DNA of 36,343 nt from Acidobacteriota bacterium (GTDB taxonomy: Bacteria; Acidobacteriota; Terriglobia; Acidiferrales; UBA7541), in the NCBI GenBank assembly GCA_013289835.1, contig JABCZG010000033.1, positions 1 to 36,343 of the forward strand. The letters are read 5' to 3'. Below, piece after piece: positions 9,069 through 17,250 of the stretch. Below the pieces are notes generated by a model. That model saw nothing but the letters and a program-made list of their open reading frames with translations. It was not told where the DNA came from and did no database searches. Each line of letters begins with the position of its first letter. Within the stretch, counting starts at the first letter, position 1. Made by a program: the position numbers and the translations under genes.

Positions 9069-9316
9069 AGCCGCGACAGAGCCGAAGTTGCACTTGTCGT
9101 GGTTTTAGGCTCGTTGTTGCTTGGCGCTGCCGCCAGTTGCAGGTTGGCTCCGACCGTGTCGGAGTCACGCTTGAGAATGTCTGGTTTGCCCCATCCTGGC
9201 AGGTATTTATTCATCGGCCAGTTCGGTGCACCACCTCAAAAACAATCCGGATTTTCGCTGGCCGCTTTGCGGCCGCGCAAGACAGGGTCAATTTTTACAA
9301 TCAAAGCTAAGGATAT

Positions 9317-10612
9317 ATGCCAAAAGAAACAAACGTTGAAGGAAGCAATCAGATGAGTATTAGCCTCGCGGAGCTGAAGGAAAAAAACATCACGGATCTC
9401 GCGCGGATCGCCAAAGAGCTGAACATTCCCGGCGCCAGCGGGATGCGCAAGCAGGAGTTGATCTTCCAGATCCTGCGCGCGCAGACGGAGAAGAACGGGT
9501 TGATCTTTTCCGAGGGCGTGCTGGAGTGCCTGCCGGATGGATTCGGGTTTCTCCGCGCGCCGGAGTACAACTACCTGCCTGGACCGGACGATATCTATGT
9601 CTCGCCGTCGCAAATACGGAAGTTCGACCTGCGCACGGGCGACACGGTCTCTGGGCAAGTGCGTCCGCCGAAGGATGGCGAACGGTATTTCGCGCTGATC
9701 AAGGTGGAAGCGGTCAATTTTGAGGATCCGGAGGTTGCTCGGAACAAAATTTTCTTCGATAACTTGACGCCGCTCTATCCGCAGGGGCGGTTGAAGATGG
9801 AAACGACGAAAGAGAACATGACTGGGCGGGTGCTGGATCTACTTTGCCCTGTCGGCAAAGGACAGCGAGGGTTGATTGTGGCGCCGCCGCGCACCGGTAA
9901 AACCATGATGTTGCAGTCCATCGCGAATTCCGTGACGGTGAATCACCCGGAAGTAGCATTGATCGTGCTGCTGATTGATGAGCGGCCGGAAGAAGTTACA
10001 GACATGCAGCGCACGGTGAAGGGCGAAGTGATCAGCTCGACGTTTGACGAAGCGCCGCAGCGGCACATTCAGGTGGCGGAAATGGTTTTGGAAAAGGCCA
10101 AGCGGCTCGTGGAACACAAGCGCGATGTTGTGGTGCTGCTCGACTCGGTGACGCGTCTGGCGCGGGCTTATAACGCGGTTACGCCACCTTCGGGCAAAGT
10201 GCTGTCGGGCGGTATTGATGCGAATGCGTTGCAGCGCCCGCGGCGGTTTTTTGCGGCCGCGCGACACGTGGAAGAAGGCGGGTCGCTGACGATCATTGCG
10301 ACGGCCCTGATTGATACCGGCAGTCGCATGGACGACGTCATTTTCGAAGAGTTCAAGGGCACGGGCAATATGGAAATCAACCTGGATCGCCGGCTCTCGG
10401 ACAAGCGCGTCTTCCCTGCCATTGATATTCAGCGCTCCGGCACGCGTAAGGATGAACTGCTGCTTCCGCCGGATGAGTTGAGCCGCGTGTGGGTTCTGCG
10501 AAAGGTTTTGAGTCCCCTTTCGACGGTCGAAGCTATGGAGTTGTTGATCAGCAGGCTGACCAAGACCAAGTCGAATGCGGATTTCCTCGGGTCCATGTCC
10601 GCGCCAACCTAG
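9317..10612 (+). CDS. rho: Transcription termination factor Rho
   Basis: Rho is a hexameric RNA-dependent ATPase that ends transcription at factor-dependent sites. The N-terminal helical domain has ISLAELKEKNITDLARIAKE (residues 14-33). The cold-shock-like RNA-binding fold follows with DGFGFLRAPEYNYLPGPDDI (74-93). Walker A is APPRTGKT (189-196), and VVVLLDSVTRLARAYN (271-286) holds Walker B and the nearby RNA-contact region. TAAGGA just upstream supports the ATG at 9317; an in-frame ATG at 9353 is less likely. The 431-residue length is typical of Rho without large insertions. The 284-base gap from lon, with its hairpin, suggests independent control. Rho leaders are commonly autoregulated, but no specific site was identified here. 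Confidence 0.97.
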   Translation: MPKETNVEGSNQMSISLAELKEKNITDLARIAKELNIPGASGMRKQELIFQILRAQTEKNGLIFSEGVLECLPDGFGFLRAPEYNYLPGPDDIYVSPSQIRKFDLRTGDTVSGQVRPPKDGERYFALIKVEAVNFEDPEVARNKIFFDNLTPLYPQGRLKMETTKENMTGRVLDLLCPVGKGQRGLIVAPPRTGKTMMLQSIANSVTVNHPEVALIVLLIDERPEEVTDMQRTVKGEVISSTFDEAPQRHIQVAEMVLEKAKRLVEHKRDVVVLLDSVTRLARAYNAVTPPSGKVLSGGIDANALQRPRRFFAAARHVEEGGSLTIIATALIDTGSRMDDVIFEEFKGTGNMEINLDRRLSDKRVFPAIDIQRSGTRKDELLLPPDELSRVWVLRKVLSPLSTVEAMELLISRLTKTKSNADFLGSMSAPT

Positions 10613-10650
10613 GCAGAGAATACTGTTTCAACTTCGCTGCGCCTCTTTAT

Positions 10651-10902
10651 CTATTGCCGCAGGTTGCGGCAGGAGCCGTTTAAAATTCTCGCGCTGGTCC
10701 TTCCCTGCGGACCAGGCAACTTCCCATAATCGGGAAGTTCGAGCGTGTTCTCAACGAGTTTCTTGCAAACGGCCGCCTGCTGCGCATCCTTCGGCTTCGC
10801 GTTGCAGAGGAACGATTCGTCGGACAACTGGCCTCCTTCCGGGAACACTTCACCCACAACGGAAATTCTGGGAACAAATCGGCAGCCTGCGGCAAGAAAC
10901 AT
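10651..10902 (-). CDS. Doubtful small ORF, possible secreted or lipoprotein fragment
   Basis: This 83-codon frame begins MFLAAGC and has four cysteines, and the composition of its middle part (LSDESFLCNAKPKDAQQAAV) is protein-like. However, it has no long signal peptide and no strong ribosome binding site, and two hairpins lie inside it. It may be a decayed remnant of a longer gene or a chance frame. No family was recognised. Confidence 0.22.
   Translation of the reverse strand: MFLAAGCRFVPRISVVGEVFPEGGQLSDESFLCNAKPKDAQQAAVCKKLVENTLELPDYGKLPGPQGRTSARILNGSCRNLRQ
10695..10739. repeat. Two tandem hairpins downstream of rho
   Basis: TGGTCC (10695-10700) pairs with GGACCA (10709-10714). AACTTCCC (10718-10725) pairs perfectly with GGGAAGTT (10732-10739) across a 6-base loop. 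They lie about 85 bases after the rho stop, only three bases apart. No T-tract follows on either strand, so they are not classical terminators. Confidence 0.5.
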
Positions 10903-11278
10903 GAGTCCCGCAGCGAATTGCTTTGGATCGAAACGACTTAGGCGGTTTTCGTTACGGTCGCGCGAACAAGCAGACGTTCACGAGACGCAGTCGCCCTGGC
11001 ATCGATCCGCATTGGCTTTTGTCTTCGTGTATCACATTTGCCTCTTCACGCTCAGTGAGAGTCCCGACGAAACCAGGACGAAAAAACTGAGGCAATGCGA
11101 AAGTAACCGGGGATCCAAAAACTGTCAAGCACTTTTTTCAAGAAACGGTGTTTTTGGCTGTTTTTTAACGTAGGTTGTTAATTTTCAAGTACCCACCCTT
11201 TGGAGAAGGCCTGAAACGCGAGGAGTGGAAGTCCGTGTGGTTGACCGCAGGTTATGCACGGTGAAATCTCGTACGTTC

Positions 11279-13114
11279 TCAATGGGCGGCTTGCTCTTCG
11301 ATCCACTGTTTCATGTGCGCTTCGAGAACGCCGAGGGGTACGGCGCCATTCTCGAGCACGGCGTCATGAAATTTTCGCACGTCGAATTTTGCGCCAAGGC
11401 GGGACTCGGCTTGCGTGCGCAGCTCGCGGATTTTGAGTTGACCGATTTTGTAGGCCAGCGCCTGGCCGGGCCAGACGATGTAGCGGTCCACTTCGACGGT
11501 GATGTCCTGATCGGTTTTTCCGGTGTTGTCCTTGAAAAACTGAATGGCTTGCTCGCGCGTCCAGCCCATGGAATGCATTCCAGTGTCCACGACGAGCCGC
11601 ACCGCGCGCCACATTTCGTAGCTGAGTTGACCGAATTTCGAATAAGGGTCTTTGTACATGCCGAGTTCTTCGCCGAGGCTTTCGGAATAAAGCGCCCAGC
11701 CTTCGACGAACGCGGAGTAGCCGACGTGCTTGCGGAATTCCGGTTCGCCTTCCAGTTCTTGCGCCAGGGAAATTTGCAAATGATGTCCCGGGACGGATTC
11801 GTGCAGCGAAAGCGCTTCCATCTCCCATTTTGGCCGCGCGTGGAGATTGTAGGTGTTGACGAAATAGCAGCCGGGGCGGCCGGCGCTTGGGGCGCCGGGT
11901 TCGTAATAGGCGGTGGTCTGCGAAGGGGCTTTGAATTCGGGGATCACGCACACGCCGTACGGGAGGCGCGGCAATTTTCCAAACTCATGGGCGAGCTCTG
12001 GATCGATTTTTTTCACAATGATGCGATAGCCGTTCACCAAATCGTCGGGCTTGTCATAAAAGAATTGCGGAGCGGTGCGGAGGAATTCGGTGAAGTCGTG
12101 GAAGCTGCCTTTTAAACCTGTGGACGCGATCACTTTGTCCATTTCGGCGCGGATGCGCTTCACTTCGGCAAGGCCGAGTTCGTGAATTTGTTGCGGGGTC
12201 AGGTTCGTGGTTGTCTGCCAGCGCACGTGGAAGGCGTAAGACGCTGCGCCGTTCGGCAACGAGGTGGCGGCGATCGATTCGCGGCACGCCGGCAAATAAG
12301 TGGAAACAATATAGTCATGCAGTTTCTGGAAGGAAGGCGCGAGATTGGCCGTGTAGATTTGCTTCGCGCGCGCCGTCAATCGGGCTCGCTCTGCTTCCGG
12401 AAATCCTACAGGAAATCTGATGAAGGGCTCGATCAGTGGACTTGCCAGCGGATCGGAGGGAATGAGATCTGCAATTTGTTTTGGAAGGTCGCGAAGCATC
12501 AGCTTCGGCGGCGTGTAGCCTTTTTTCAGGCCGTCTTGAAGGAGCGCAAGATTCTGGTCGACGGTCTTCGGCAATGCTTGAAGCCGCGCAAGAATGTCTT
12601 CATAGTCAGCGACCGTCTGATGCGGCATGTAGGCGATGGTTGCTGCGGCACCTTGTTGAATGCCATCCAGCTGATTCATCGGCGTCCAAAGACTGAGCGG
12701 CACGACGTTGCGAAACGGGATGGGATCGTCGCCGTACTGCAATCCTTCATTCGCGGTTTCGAGGAGTTCGCGGTAGAGGTCGTAGTTGAGTTGCTCCGTG
12801 GCCGGAAGCGAATCGCGTGAAATGGATTTCAGCTGCGCCAGGCTGTCGTGGAGATGGCGAATTCGCGCTGCGATGCCCTCGGGCGATTCGTCGGTCCAGC
12901 GGCGGTTCTGTCCGGGAAATCCTACGGCGGTGGCTAGGCCGGGATATTCGACCAGCCAGCGCTTCCAGTCTTCGTCGAGATAGGCGCGGAATTTTCGTAC
13001 GGCTTCGGCGTGAGTGTCGCTTGCACTCGAAGTGCCCTGTCCCAGCGCCAGCATCGGCATTACAAAGAACGCGCTCCCAGCGCTAATAGCCAGCATCGCT
13101 AGAAAACGCATCAT
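11279..13114 (-). CDS. DUF885 family putative metallopeptidase, exported
   Basis: The 611-residue protein begins with a signal peptide (hydrophobic segment to about ALGQG, residue 27) and is probably periplasmic or secreted. The rest matches the DUF885 family of putative zinc peptidases. The characteristic motif HESVPGHH is at 438-445, followed by SAFVEGWALYSESLGEE, which supplies the downstream Glu-rich part of the predicted active site. Substrate unknown. Its ATG overlaps the cmk stop by one base (TGATG), so translation is probably coupled. A second ATG follows immediately and could also be used. It is the last gene of the long minus-strand block. Confidence 0.9.
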   Translation of the reverse strand: MMRFLAMLAISAGSAFFVMPMLALGQGTSSASDTHAEAVRKFRAYLDEDWKRWLVEYPGLATAVGFPGQNRRWTDESPEGIAARIRHLHDSLAQLKSISRDSLPATEQLNYDLYRELLETANEGLQYGDDPIPFRNVVPLSLWTPMNQLDGIQQGAAATIAYMPHQTVADYEDILARLQALPKTVDQNLALLQDGLKKGYTPPKLMLRDLPKQIADLIPSDPLASPLIEPFIRFPVGFPEAERARLTARAKQIYTANLAPSFQKLHDYIVSTYLPACRESIAATSLPNGAASYAFHVRWQTTTNLTPQQIHELGLAEVKRIRAEMDKVIASTGLKGSFHDFTEFLRTAPQFFYDKPDDLVNGYRIIVKKIDPELAHEFGKLPRLPYGVCVIPEFKAPSQTTAYYEPGAPSAGRPGCYFVNTYNLHARPKWEMEALSLHESVPGHHLQISLAQELEGEPEFRKHVGYSAFVEGWALYSESLGEELGMYKDPYSKFGQLSYEMWRAVRLVVDTGMHSMGWTREQAIQFFKDNTGKTDQDITVEVDRYIVWPGQALAYKIGQLKIRELRTQAESRLGAKFDVRKFHDAVLENGAVPLGVLEAHMKQWIEEQAAH

Positions 13115-13830
13115 CAGGCCCTCCCTGCTTTTGCCAGTTCTCTTTCGCGTTCTTTCGCCAGCATGACGATCAGGCGCGCGGTTTCTTCGATGCCCATGGC
13201 GGTGTTGTCCACAAGCACGGCATCGGCGGCGCGCACGAGCGGGGAAACTTTACGTTCGCGGTCGCGCTTGTCGCGCTCGATGACTTCGTCGAACACTTCG
13301 GGGAGCGTCAGTCTTTCACCCTTTTCCTGGTGTTCTTTCCAGCGGCGTTCGGCGCGCTCTTCCGGCGAAGCGTCCAGGAAAATCTTGAGTTCGGCGTCTG
13401 GAAAGACCACGGTGCCGATGTCGCGGCCTTCCATCACCACGCCGCCGCCAGCGCCGGCGCGCTGCTGCTCGGCAACAAGTAATTCGCGCACTCTGGCGAT
13501 GGTTGCGAGGCGAGAGGCGGCTTGCGCTACTTCAGGGGTGCGGATTTCTTTCGTTACGTCCACTCCATCGAGGAACACACAATTTTTTGCGCCGACTTGT
13601 TCGTGCTCTGGAGTTGGGGCGCGAAGCTCGATGTGCGTTTCTTTCGCGAGCGATCCCAACTTATTTTCATCGTCCGGTGAAATACCGTGTCGCAGTGCTT
13701 TCAAGGCGAGGGCGCGATACATGGCGCCGCTGTCGAGATACAAATAGCCGAGCAGGGCGGCGACGTGGCGGGCGACGCTGCTCTTTCCGGATCCGGCTGG
13801 GCCGTCGATGGCGATGGTGAGTTTGGGCAT
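13114..13830 (-). CDS. cmk: Cytidylate kinase
   Basis: This enzyme phosphorylates CMP and dCMP with ATP in pyrimidine nucleotide salvage and synthesis. The P-loop GPAGSGKS is at residues 10-17, followed by the nucleotide-binding segment LYLDSGAMYRALAL. The region MEGRDIGTVVFPDAELKIFL is typical of bacterial CMP kinases. At 238 residues it is slightly longer than the E. coli enzyme. The ribosome binding site upstream of the ATG is poor. It lies between fabI and the DUF885 gene, with which it overlaps by one base. Confidence 0.95.
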   Translation of the reverse strand: MPKLTIAIDGPAGSGKSSVARHVAALLGYLYLDSGAMYRALALKALRHGISPDDENKLGSLAKETHIELRAPTPEHEQVGAKNCVFLDGVDVTKEIRTPEVAQAASRLATIARVRELLVAEQQRAGAGGGVVMEGRDIGTVVFPDAELKIFLDASPEERAERRWKEHQEKGERLTLPEVFDEVIERDKRDRERKVSPLVRAADAVLVDNTAMGIEETARLIVMLAKERERELAKAGRA

Positions 13831-13887
13831 TTAGGTGGCGCGGCAACACCTTGGTGTGCGCAGTTCTCTCGATATATTAAACCGAGG

Positions 13888-13913
13888 ACAGGCAGGAATG
13901 CCTGTGCTACTCA
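13888..13913 (-). repeat. Dispersed hairpin repeat at the fabI stop codon
   Basis: ACAGGCA (13888-13894), loop GGAA and TGCCTGT (13899-13905) form a hairpin directly after fabI. On the minus strand the element reads TGAGTAGCACAGGCATTCCT, and its first three bases are the fabI stop codon. Closely similar bases occur at the secA stop (24506-24528) and a related hairpin lies upstream of mrp (24409-24436). Confidence 0.6.
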
Positions 13914-14675
13914 AAAGCCCATGATGTTGTAGCCGCAATCGACGAAGATTATTTCGCCGGTGATGCCGGAGCCCGCATCGGAGAGCAGAAATGCGGCGGT
14001 CGCGCCGACTTCGGCGGCGTCGATGTTGCGCTTCAAGGGGGCGCGCTCGATTTGCGTTTTGAGCATGTCGCCGAAGTTCGAAATTCCGCGCGCGGCAAGC
14101 GTCTTGATGGGGCCGGCGGAAATGGCGTTGACGCGGACGGCTTGCGCGCCGAGATCGAAGGCGAGGTAGCGTACGGTGGCTTCCAGGGCGGCTTTGGCGA
14201 CACCCATCACGTTGTAATTCGGGACCACTTTTTCGGAACCGTAGTAGGTCAGAGTGACGATTCCGCCGCCGGCGGTCATGAGTGGCGCAGCGCCACGGGC
14301 AACGGCGATCAGCGAATAAACGCTGATGTCATGAGCGATGCGAAATCCTTCGCGGGTCGTGTTCAGAAAAGGATTCTTTAGCTCGTCCGGCGGAGCAAAC
14401 CCGACGCTGTGCACCAGGCCGTGCAGCACGTCGTAGCGCGACTTCAATTCGTCGAACAGGCGTGCAATCTCGTCATCCTTGGTGACGTCACACATGAAAC
14501 CTACGGCGCCGGGCATCTCCGCGATCAGGTCTTTGGCTTCGAGTTCGAGGCGCTCGTTTTGATAGGTGATGGCCAGGCGCCAGCCGGCTTCGTGCAGTTT
14601 TTTCGCGATGGCCCAGGCGATGCTGCGTTTGTTGGCCAGGCCGAAGATGACTGCTGTCTTTTGCGAATCGCTCAT
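13911..14675 (-). CDS. fabI: Enoyl-[acyl-carrier-protein] reductase (NADH)
   Basis: FabI catalyses the last reductive step of each fatty acid elongation cycle. It is a short-chain dehydrogenase fold with the divergent FabI cofactor motif GLANKRSIAWAIA (residues 12-24). The catalytic pair Tyr154 and Lys161 is in PNYNVMGVAK. The later segment VRVNAISAGPIKTLAA is a FabI signature. The length of 254 residues is typical. GAGGA about nine bases upstream supports the ATG. The stop codon is the first three bases of a dispersed hairpin repeat. Confidence 0.96.
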   Translation of the reverse strand: MSDSQKTAVIFGLANKRSIAWAIAKKLHEAGWRLAITYQNERLELEAKDLIAEMPGAVGFMCDVTKDDEIARLFDELKSRYDVLHGLVHSVGFAPPDELKNPFLNTTREGFRIAHDISVYSLIAVARGAAPLMTAGGGIVTLTYYGSEKVVPNYNVMGVAKAALEATVRYLAFDLGAQAVRVNAISAGPIKTLAARGISNFGDMLKTQIERAPLKRNIDAAEVGATAAFLLSDAGSGITGEIIFVDCGYNIMGF

Positions 14676-14679
14676 TCGT

Positions 14680-14711
14680 GAGTCCTCAGTTGTTAGTTCT
14701 CAGTTTTTAGT
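14680..14711. repeat. Heptamer tandem repeat upstream of fabI
   Basis: About four and a half degenerate copies of a 7-base unit run from 14680: GAGTCCT, CAGTTGT, TAGTTCT, CAGTTTT, TAGT. The consensus on the plus strand is NAGTNNT. It overlaps the presumed ribosome binding region of fabI on the minus strand. Confidence 0.55.
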
Positions 14712-14781
14712 AAAAGCGGAAGCAAAAAACTTTTGTATCCTTTCACTATCCCGTTTCCCTTACCACCCACAAGCAAGCGAC

Positions 14782-16755
14782 TCAAATGCGATGAAATGCT
14801 TTTTCTATTTCTTTCAAGGAATAGCGCAGGACCACTGGCCGACCATGCGGACAGCTCATTGGGCAATCCGTTTTGGCCAGGGCGCCGAGCAGCCATTCCA
14901 TTTTTGAGTGTTCCAGCGGCATGTTCACTTTGATGGCCGCGTGGCACGCGGTGGATGCGGCGATTTTCGCTTGCAGCGTTTCGATCGAGATCGCGGCGTT
15001 CTCACGCTCGATGCCGTCCAGAATTTCCGTGAGTAGTTTCTCGGCGTCGGGCGCTCCGACGCCTGCGGGCACAGCTTGGATGGCGACACTTTTCGGGCCC
15101 ATGGGTTCGACTTCGAAACCGTTGGCGGCCAGCTCTTCGGCGATTCGCTCGAAGGTGACGATTTGGCGGGGCGAAAGTTCGATCACCAGCGGCATCAACA
15201 TGCGTTGCGCTTCGATTTTACCAGCGCGGCGGGCTTCGAGGTGTTGTTCGAACAGGACGCGCTCGTGCGCCACGTGTTGGTCCACGATCCACAGGCCTTC
15301 GCCGTTTACGGCAATGATAAAGCTTGCGCTGACCTGACCCAGCGGCTTGAGATCGGCGATCTGTTCCGGGCGCGGGAGGCTCGCGGGCGCATCAGCGTTC
15401 GGAGCGGCGAGATTCGCGGCCCAATTTCCAGCAGTGGGACTTGGCGCAAGCGCTGCCGCAGCGCCAAACGCGGTCCCCGATTCGAATGGAATCCGCTGTT
15501 CGACAGGGCGCAGAGGCTCGACGGTGAGATCGAAACCGCCGTCCGAGCCGACGCCGGAGCCGAGGCCGATCTCTTCCATTGGAGGAATGATCGCGCGTGG
15601 CACGCTCGATTCGATTGGTGCAGGCGTGATTCCGCCGGAAAATGCCCCATTGCCAGCGCCGGCGGACTGAGGCGTACCAGTCGCCGCGGCGGCGGCAAAA
15701 CTGGCGATGGGACGTGCGCCCATCAAGGCCTGGCGAATGGCATCGCGCGTGAAATCGTGGACAAAGTTTGAGCGGCGGAAGCGCACCTCGATTTTTGCGG
15801 GATGCACGTTGACGTCGACTTCGTCGTAGGGCATTTCGAGGAAAAGGAGCGTCGCGGGAAAAACGGCTGGCGGCAAAATATTCCGATACGCTTCGTGAAT
15901 GGCGTGAAGGATTAGGCGGTCGCGCACCAGGCGGCGGTTCACGAAAATGTAGATGCCGTTGCGGTTTGCGCGCTGGATGTCCGGGCGCGAGGTGAAGCCA
16001 CTCACCGTCAACGACGATTTTTCTTCTTCGGGGTCGAGAGCCGGTTCGGTGATGGGGGCGCGGAAGGGCGCGGATACGGGGGAAATCTCAACGAGTTCGT
16101 CGAGCGATTGGCGCCCGAAGAGTTGATAGATGCGATCGGCCAGTTTTTCCGCAGGCGGGCAGTTGATGATTTCCTGTGTCGGCGTGGAGAGAATGAATTG
16201 CTTGCCGGGATTGGCGAGAGCGTAGTGGGTGACCAGCGAAGCGATGTGGCCAAGCTCGGTGGTGTCGGACTTGAGGAATTTTCTGCGCGCGGGGACACAG
16301 TAAAAAATATCGGCAACACTGATGGTCGTTCCGGCGGGAAGACCCGCGGGCTTCACGCCAATCAGCTTTCCGCCAGCGAATTCCACGCGCGTGCCTTCGG
16401 CTTCCGCTCCATCGCGCGTTTCGAGCAACAGCCGCGAGACGGCGGCAATCGTGGGCAACGCTTCGCCGCGAAAACCCAGCGTGGAAATGGAAAGCAAATC
16501 ATCGGCGGAACGCAGCTTGCTGGTGGCGTGGCGTTCGAACGCCAGCAGCGCATCGTCATGCGCCATGCCGTGACCGTCGTCAATCACGCGGATCATGCGC
16601 TTGCCACCCTGCTCGACTTCGATGCGGATGGTGTTCGCGCCGGCATCCAAAGCGTTTTCGAGCAGCTCTTTCACGACGGAAGCCGGGCGCTCGACAACTT
16701 CTCCCGCAGCAATTTTATTAGCTACTGCTTCCGGTAATATGCGTATCCGGCTCAT
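14782..16755 (-). CDS. mutL: DNA mismatch repair protein MutL
   Basis: MutL is the ATP-driven mediator between MutS recognition and strand removal. The N-terminal GHKL ATPase shows IAAGEVVERPASVVKELLEN, then DDGHGM and the GFRGEAL loop. A low-complexity linker of about 110 residues follows. The C-terminal domain has DQHVAHERVLFE near residue 490 and CPHGRP near the end. These are the metal-binding motifs of endonuclease-type MutL proteins, so this organism probably nicks with MutL instead of MutH. The usual DQHA is DQHV here. The ATG overlaps the stop of the preceding gene in an ATGA, preceded by a G-rich ribosome binding region. Length 657. Confidence 0.96.
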   Translation of the reverse strand: MSRIRILPEAVANKIAAGEVVERPASVVKELLENALDAGANTIRIEVEQGGKRMIRVIDDGHGMAHDDALLAFERHATSKLRSADDLLSISTLGFRGEALPTIAAVSRLLLETRDGAEAEGTRVEFAGGKLIGVKPAGLPAGTTISVADIFYCVPARRKFLKSDTTELGHIASLVTHYALANPGKQFILSTPTQEIINCPPAEKLADRIYQLFGRQSLDELVEISPVSAPFRAPITEPALDPEEEKSSLTVSGFTSRPDIQRANRNGIYIFVNRRLVRDRLILHAIHEAYRNILPPAVFPATLLFLEMPYDEVDVNVHPAKIEVRFRRSNFVHDFTRDAIRQALMGARPIASFAAAAATGTPQSAGAGNGAFSGGITPAPIESSVPRAIIPPMEEIGLGSGVGSDGGFDLTVEPLRPVEQRIPFESGTAFGAAAALAPSPTAGNWAANLAAPNADAPASLPRPEQIADLKPLGQVSASFIIAVNGEGLWIVDQHVAHERVLFEQHLEARRAGKIEAQRMLMPLVIELSPRQIVTFERIAEELAANGFEVEPMGPKSVAIQAVPAGVGAPDAEKLLTEILDGIERENAAISIETLQAKIAASTACHAAIKVNMPLEHSKMEWLLGALAKTDCPMSCPHGRPVVLRYSLKEIEKAFHRI

Positions 16756-17234
16756 GCCGCCGCCCCCTTTCCTCGGTCATTATAGCGACGGATGGAGCGA
16801 ATTACTTGCACCGAACGAAAGGCGACCCACACTAGAAGCGGCAAGACGAGAGCTACAGCAACGGCGGGGTCAACTCGATTTGCGGAGTTTTGGAAATACA
16901 AGTGGTCGTAGATGAGCAGCCCTCCGATGATCAGGACCGCGGCCAAGTACCCAGCGACTGTGATCGGCACGAGGAACGAATAGCGGTCCTGGCTAGACAT
17001 TTCGGGCCACTCGTTTGAGTCGTCCCAAAACACCTGCTCGCAGTGCCAGCAAGCTCGCTCACCACTCCCGAGCAAACTGCTCGAGAGTCCCCAGGTGACC
17101 TTGAAGATCCAATGGCAGTATGGGCATCGATAATACGTACATCGAGCGATAGGAAGAAGCCCGGACGCGCCAATTCCAGGGATGACACGTCCGAACGGGT
17201 CGAAATCTTTTTTGATTGCCCAAAGACGATCCAT
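16752..17234 (-). CDS. Zinc-ribbon membrane protein of unknown function
   Basis: The 160-residue protein was not assigned to a named family. It has a CPYC pair (residues about 38-41) and a CWHC pair (about 62-65), which together could form a zinc ribbon. Two hydrophobic segments follow (about 90-108 and 123-140), and it ends in a basic tail. It is therefore probably an inner membrane protein with a cytoplasmic zinc ribbon. AGGAGA just upstream of the ATG is a good ribosome binding site. It starts 16 bases after the aspS stop and overlaps mutL by four bases, so it is firmly in the operon. Confidence 0.75.
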   Translation of the reverse strand: MDRLWAIKKDFDPFGRVIPGIGASGLLPIARCTYYRCPYCHWIFKVTWGLSSSLLGSGERACWHCEQVFWDDSNEWPEMSSQDRYSFLVPITVAGYLAAVLIIGGLLIYDHLYFQNSANRVDPAVAVALVLPLLVWVAFRSVQVIRSIRRYNDRGKGAAA

Positions 17235-17250
17235 CTTTCTCCTGGTTTAG

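Larger units (their letters stand above)
10613..11278. other. Gene-poor gap between rho and the DUF885 gene
   Basis: The genes on both sides point into this gap. It contains two tandem hairpins (10695-10714 and 10718-10739), a doubtful minus-strand frame (10651-10902), and an AT-rich segment with T6, T5 and T6 runs at 11133-11138, 11151-11155 and 11161-11166. The plus-strand frame 10745-11173 does not look like a protein. No RNA gene was recognised. Confidence 0.4.

Noticed and set aside
11225..12115. 296-codon plus-strand frame
   Set aside because: Antisense to the DUF885 peptidase with its HESVPGHH motif; no ribosome binding site or family match.
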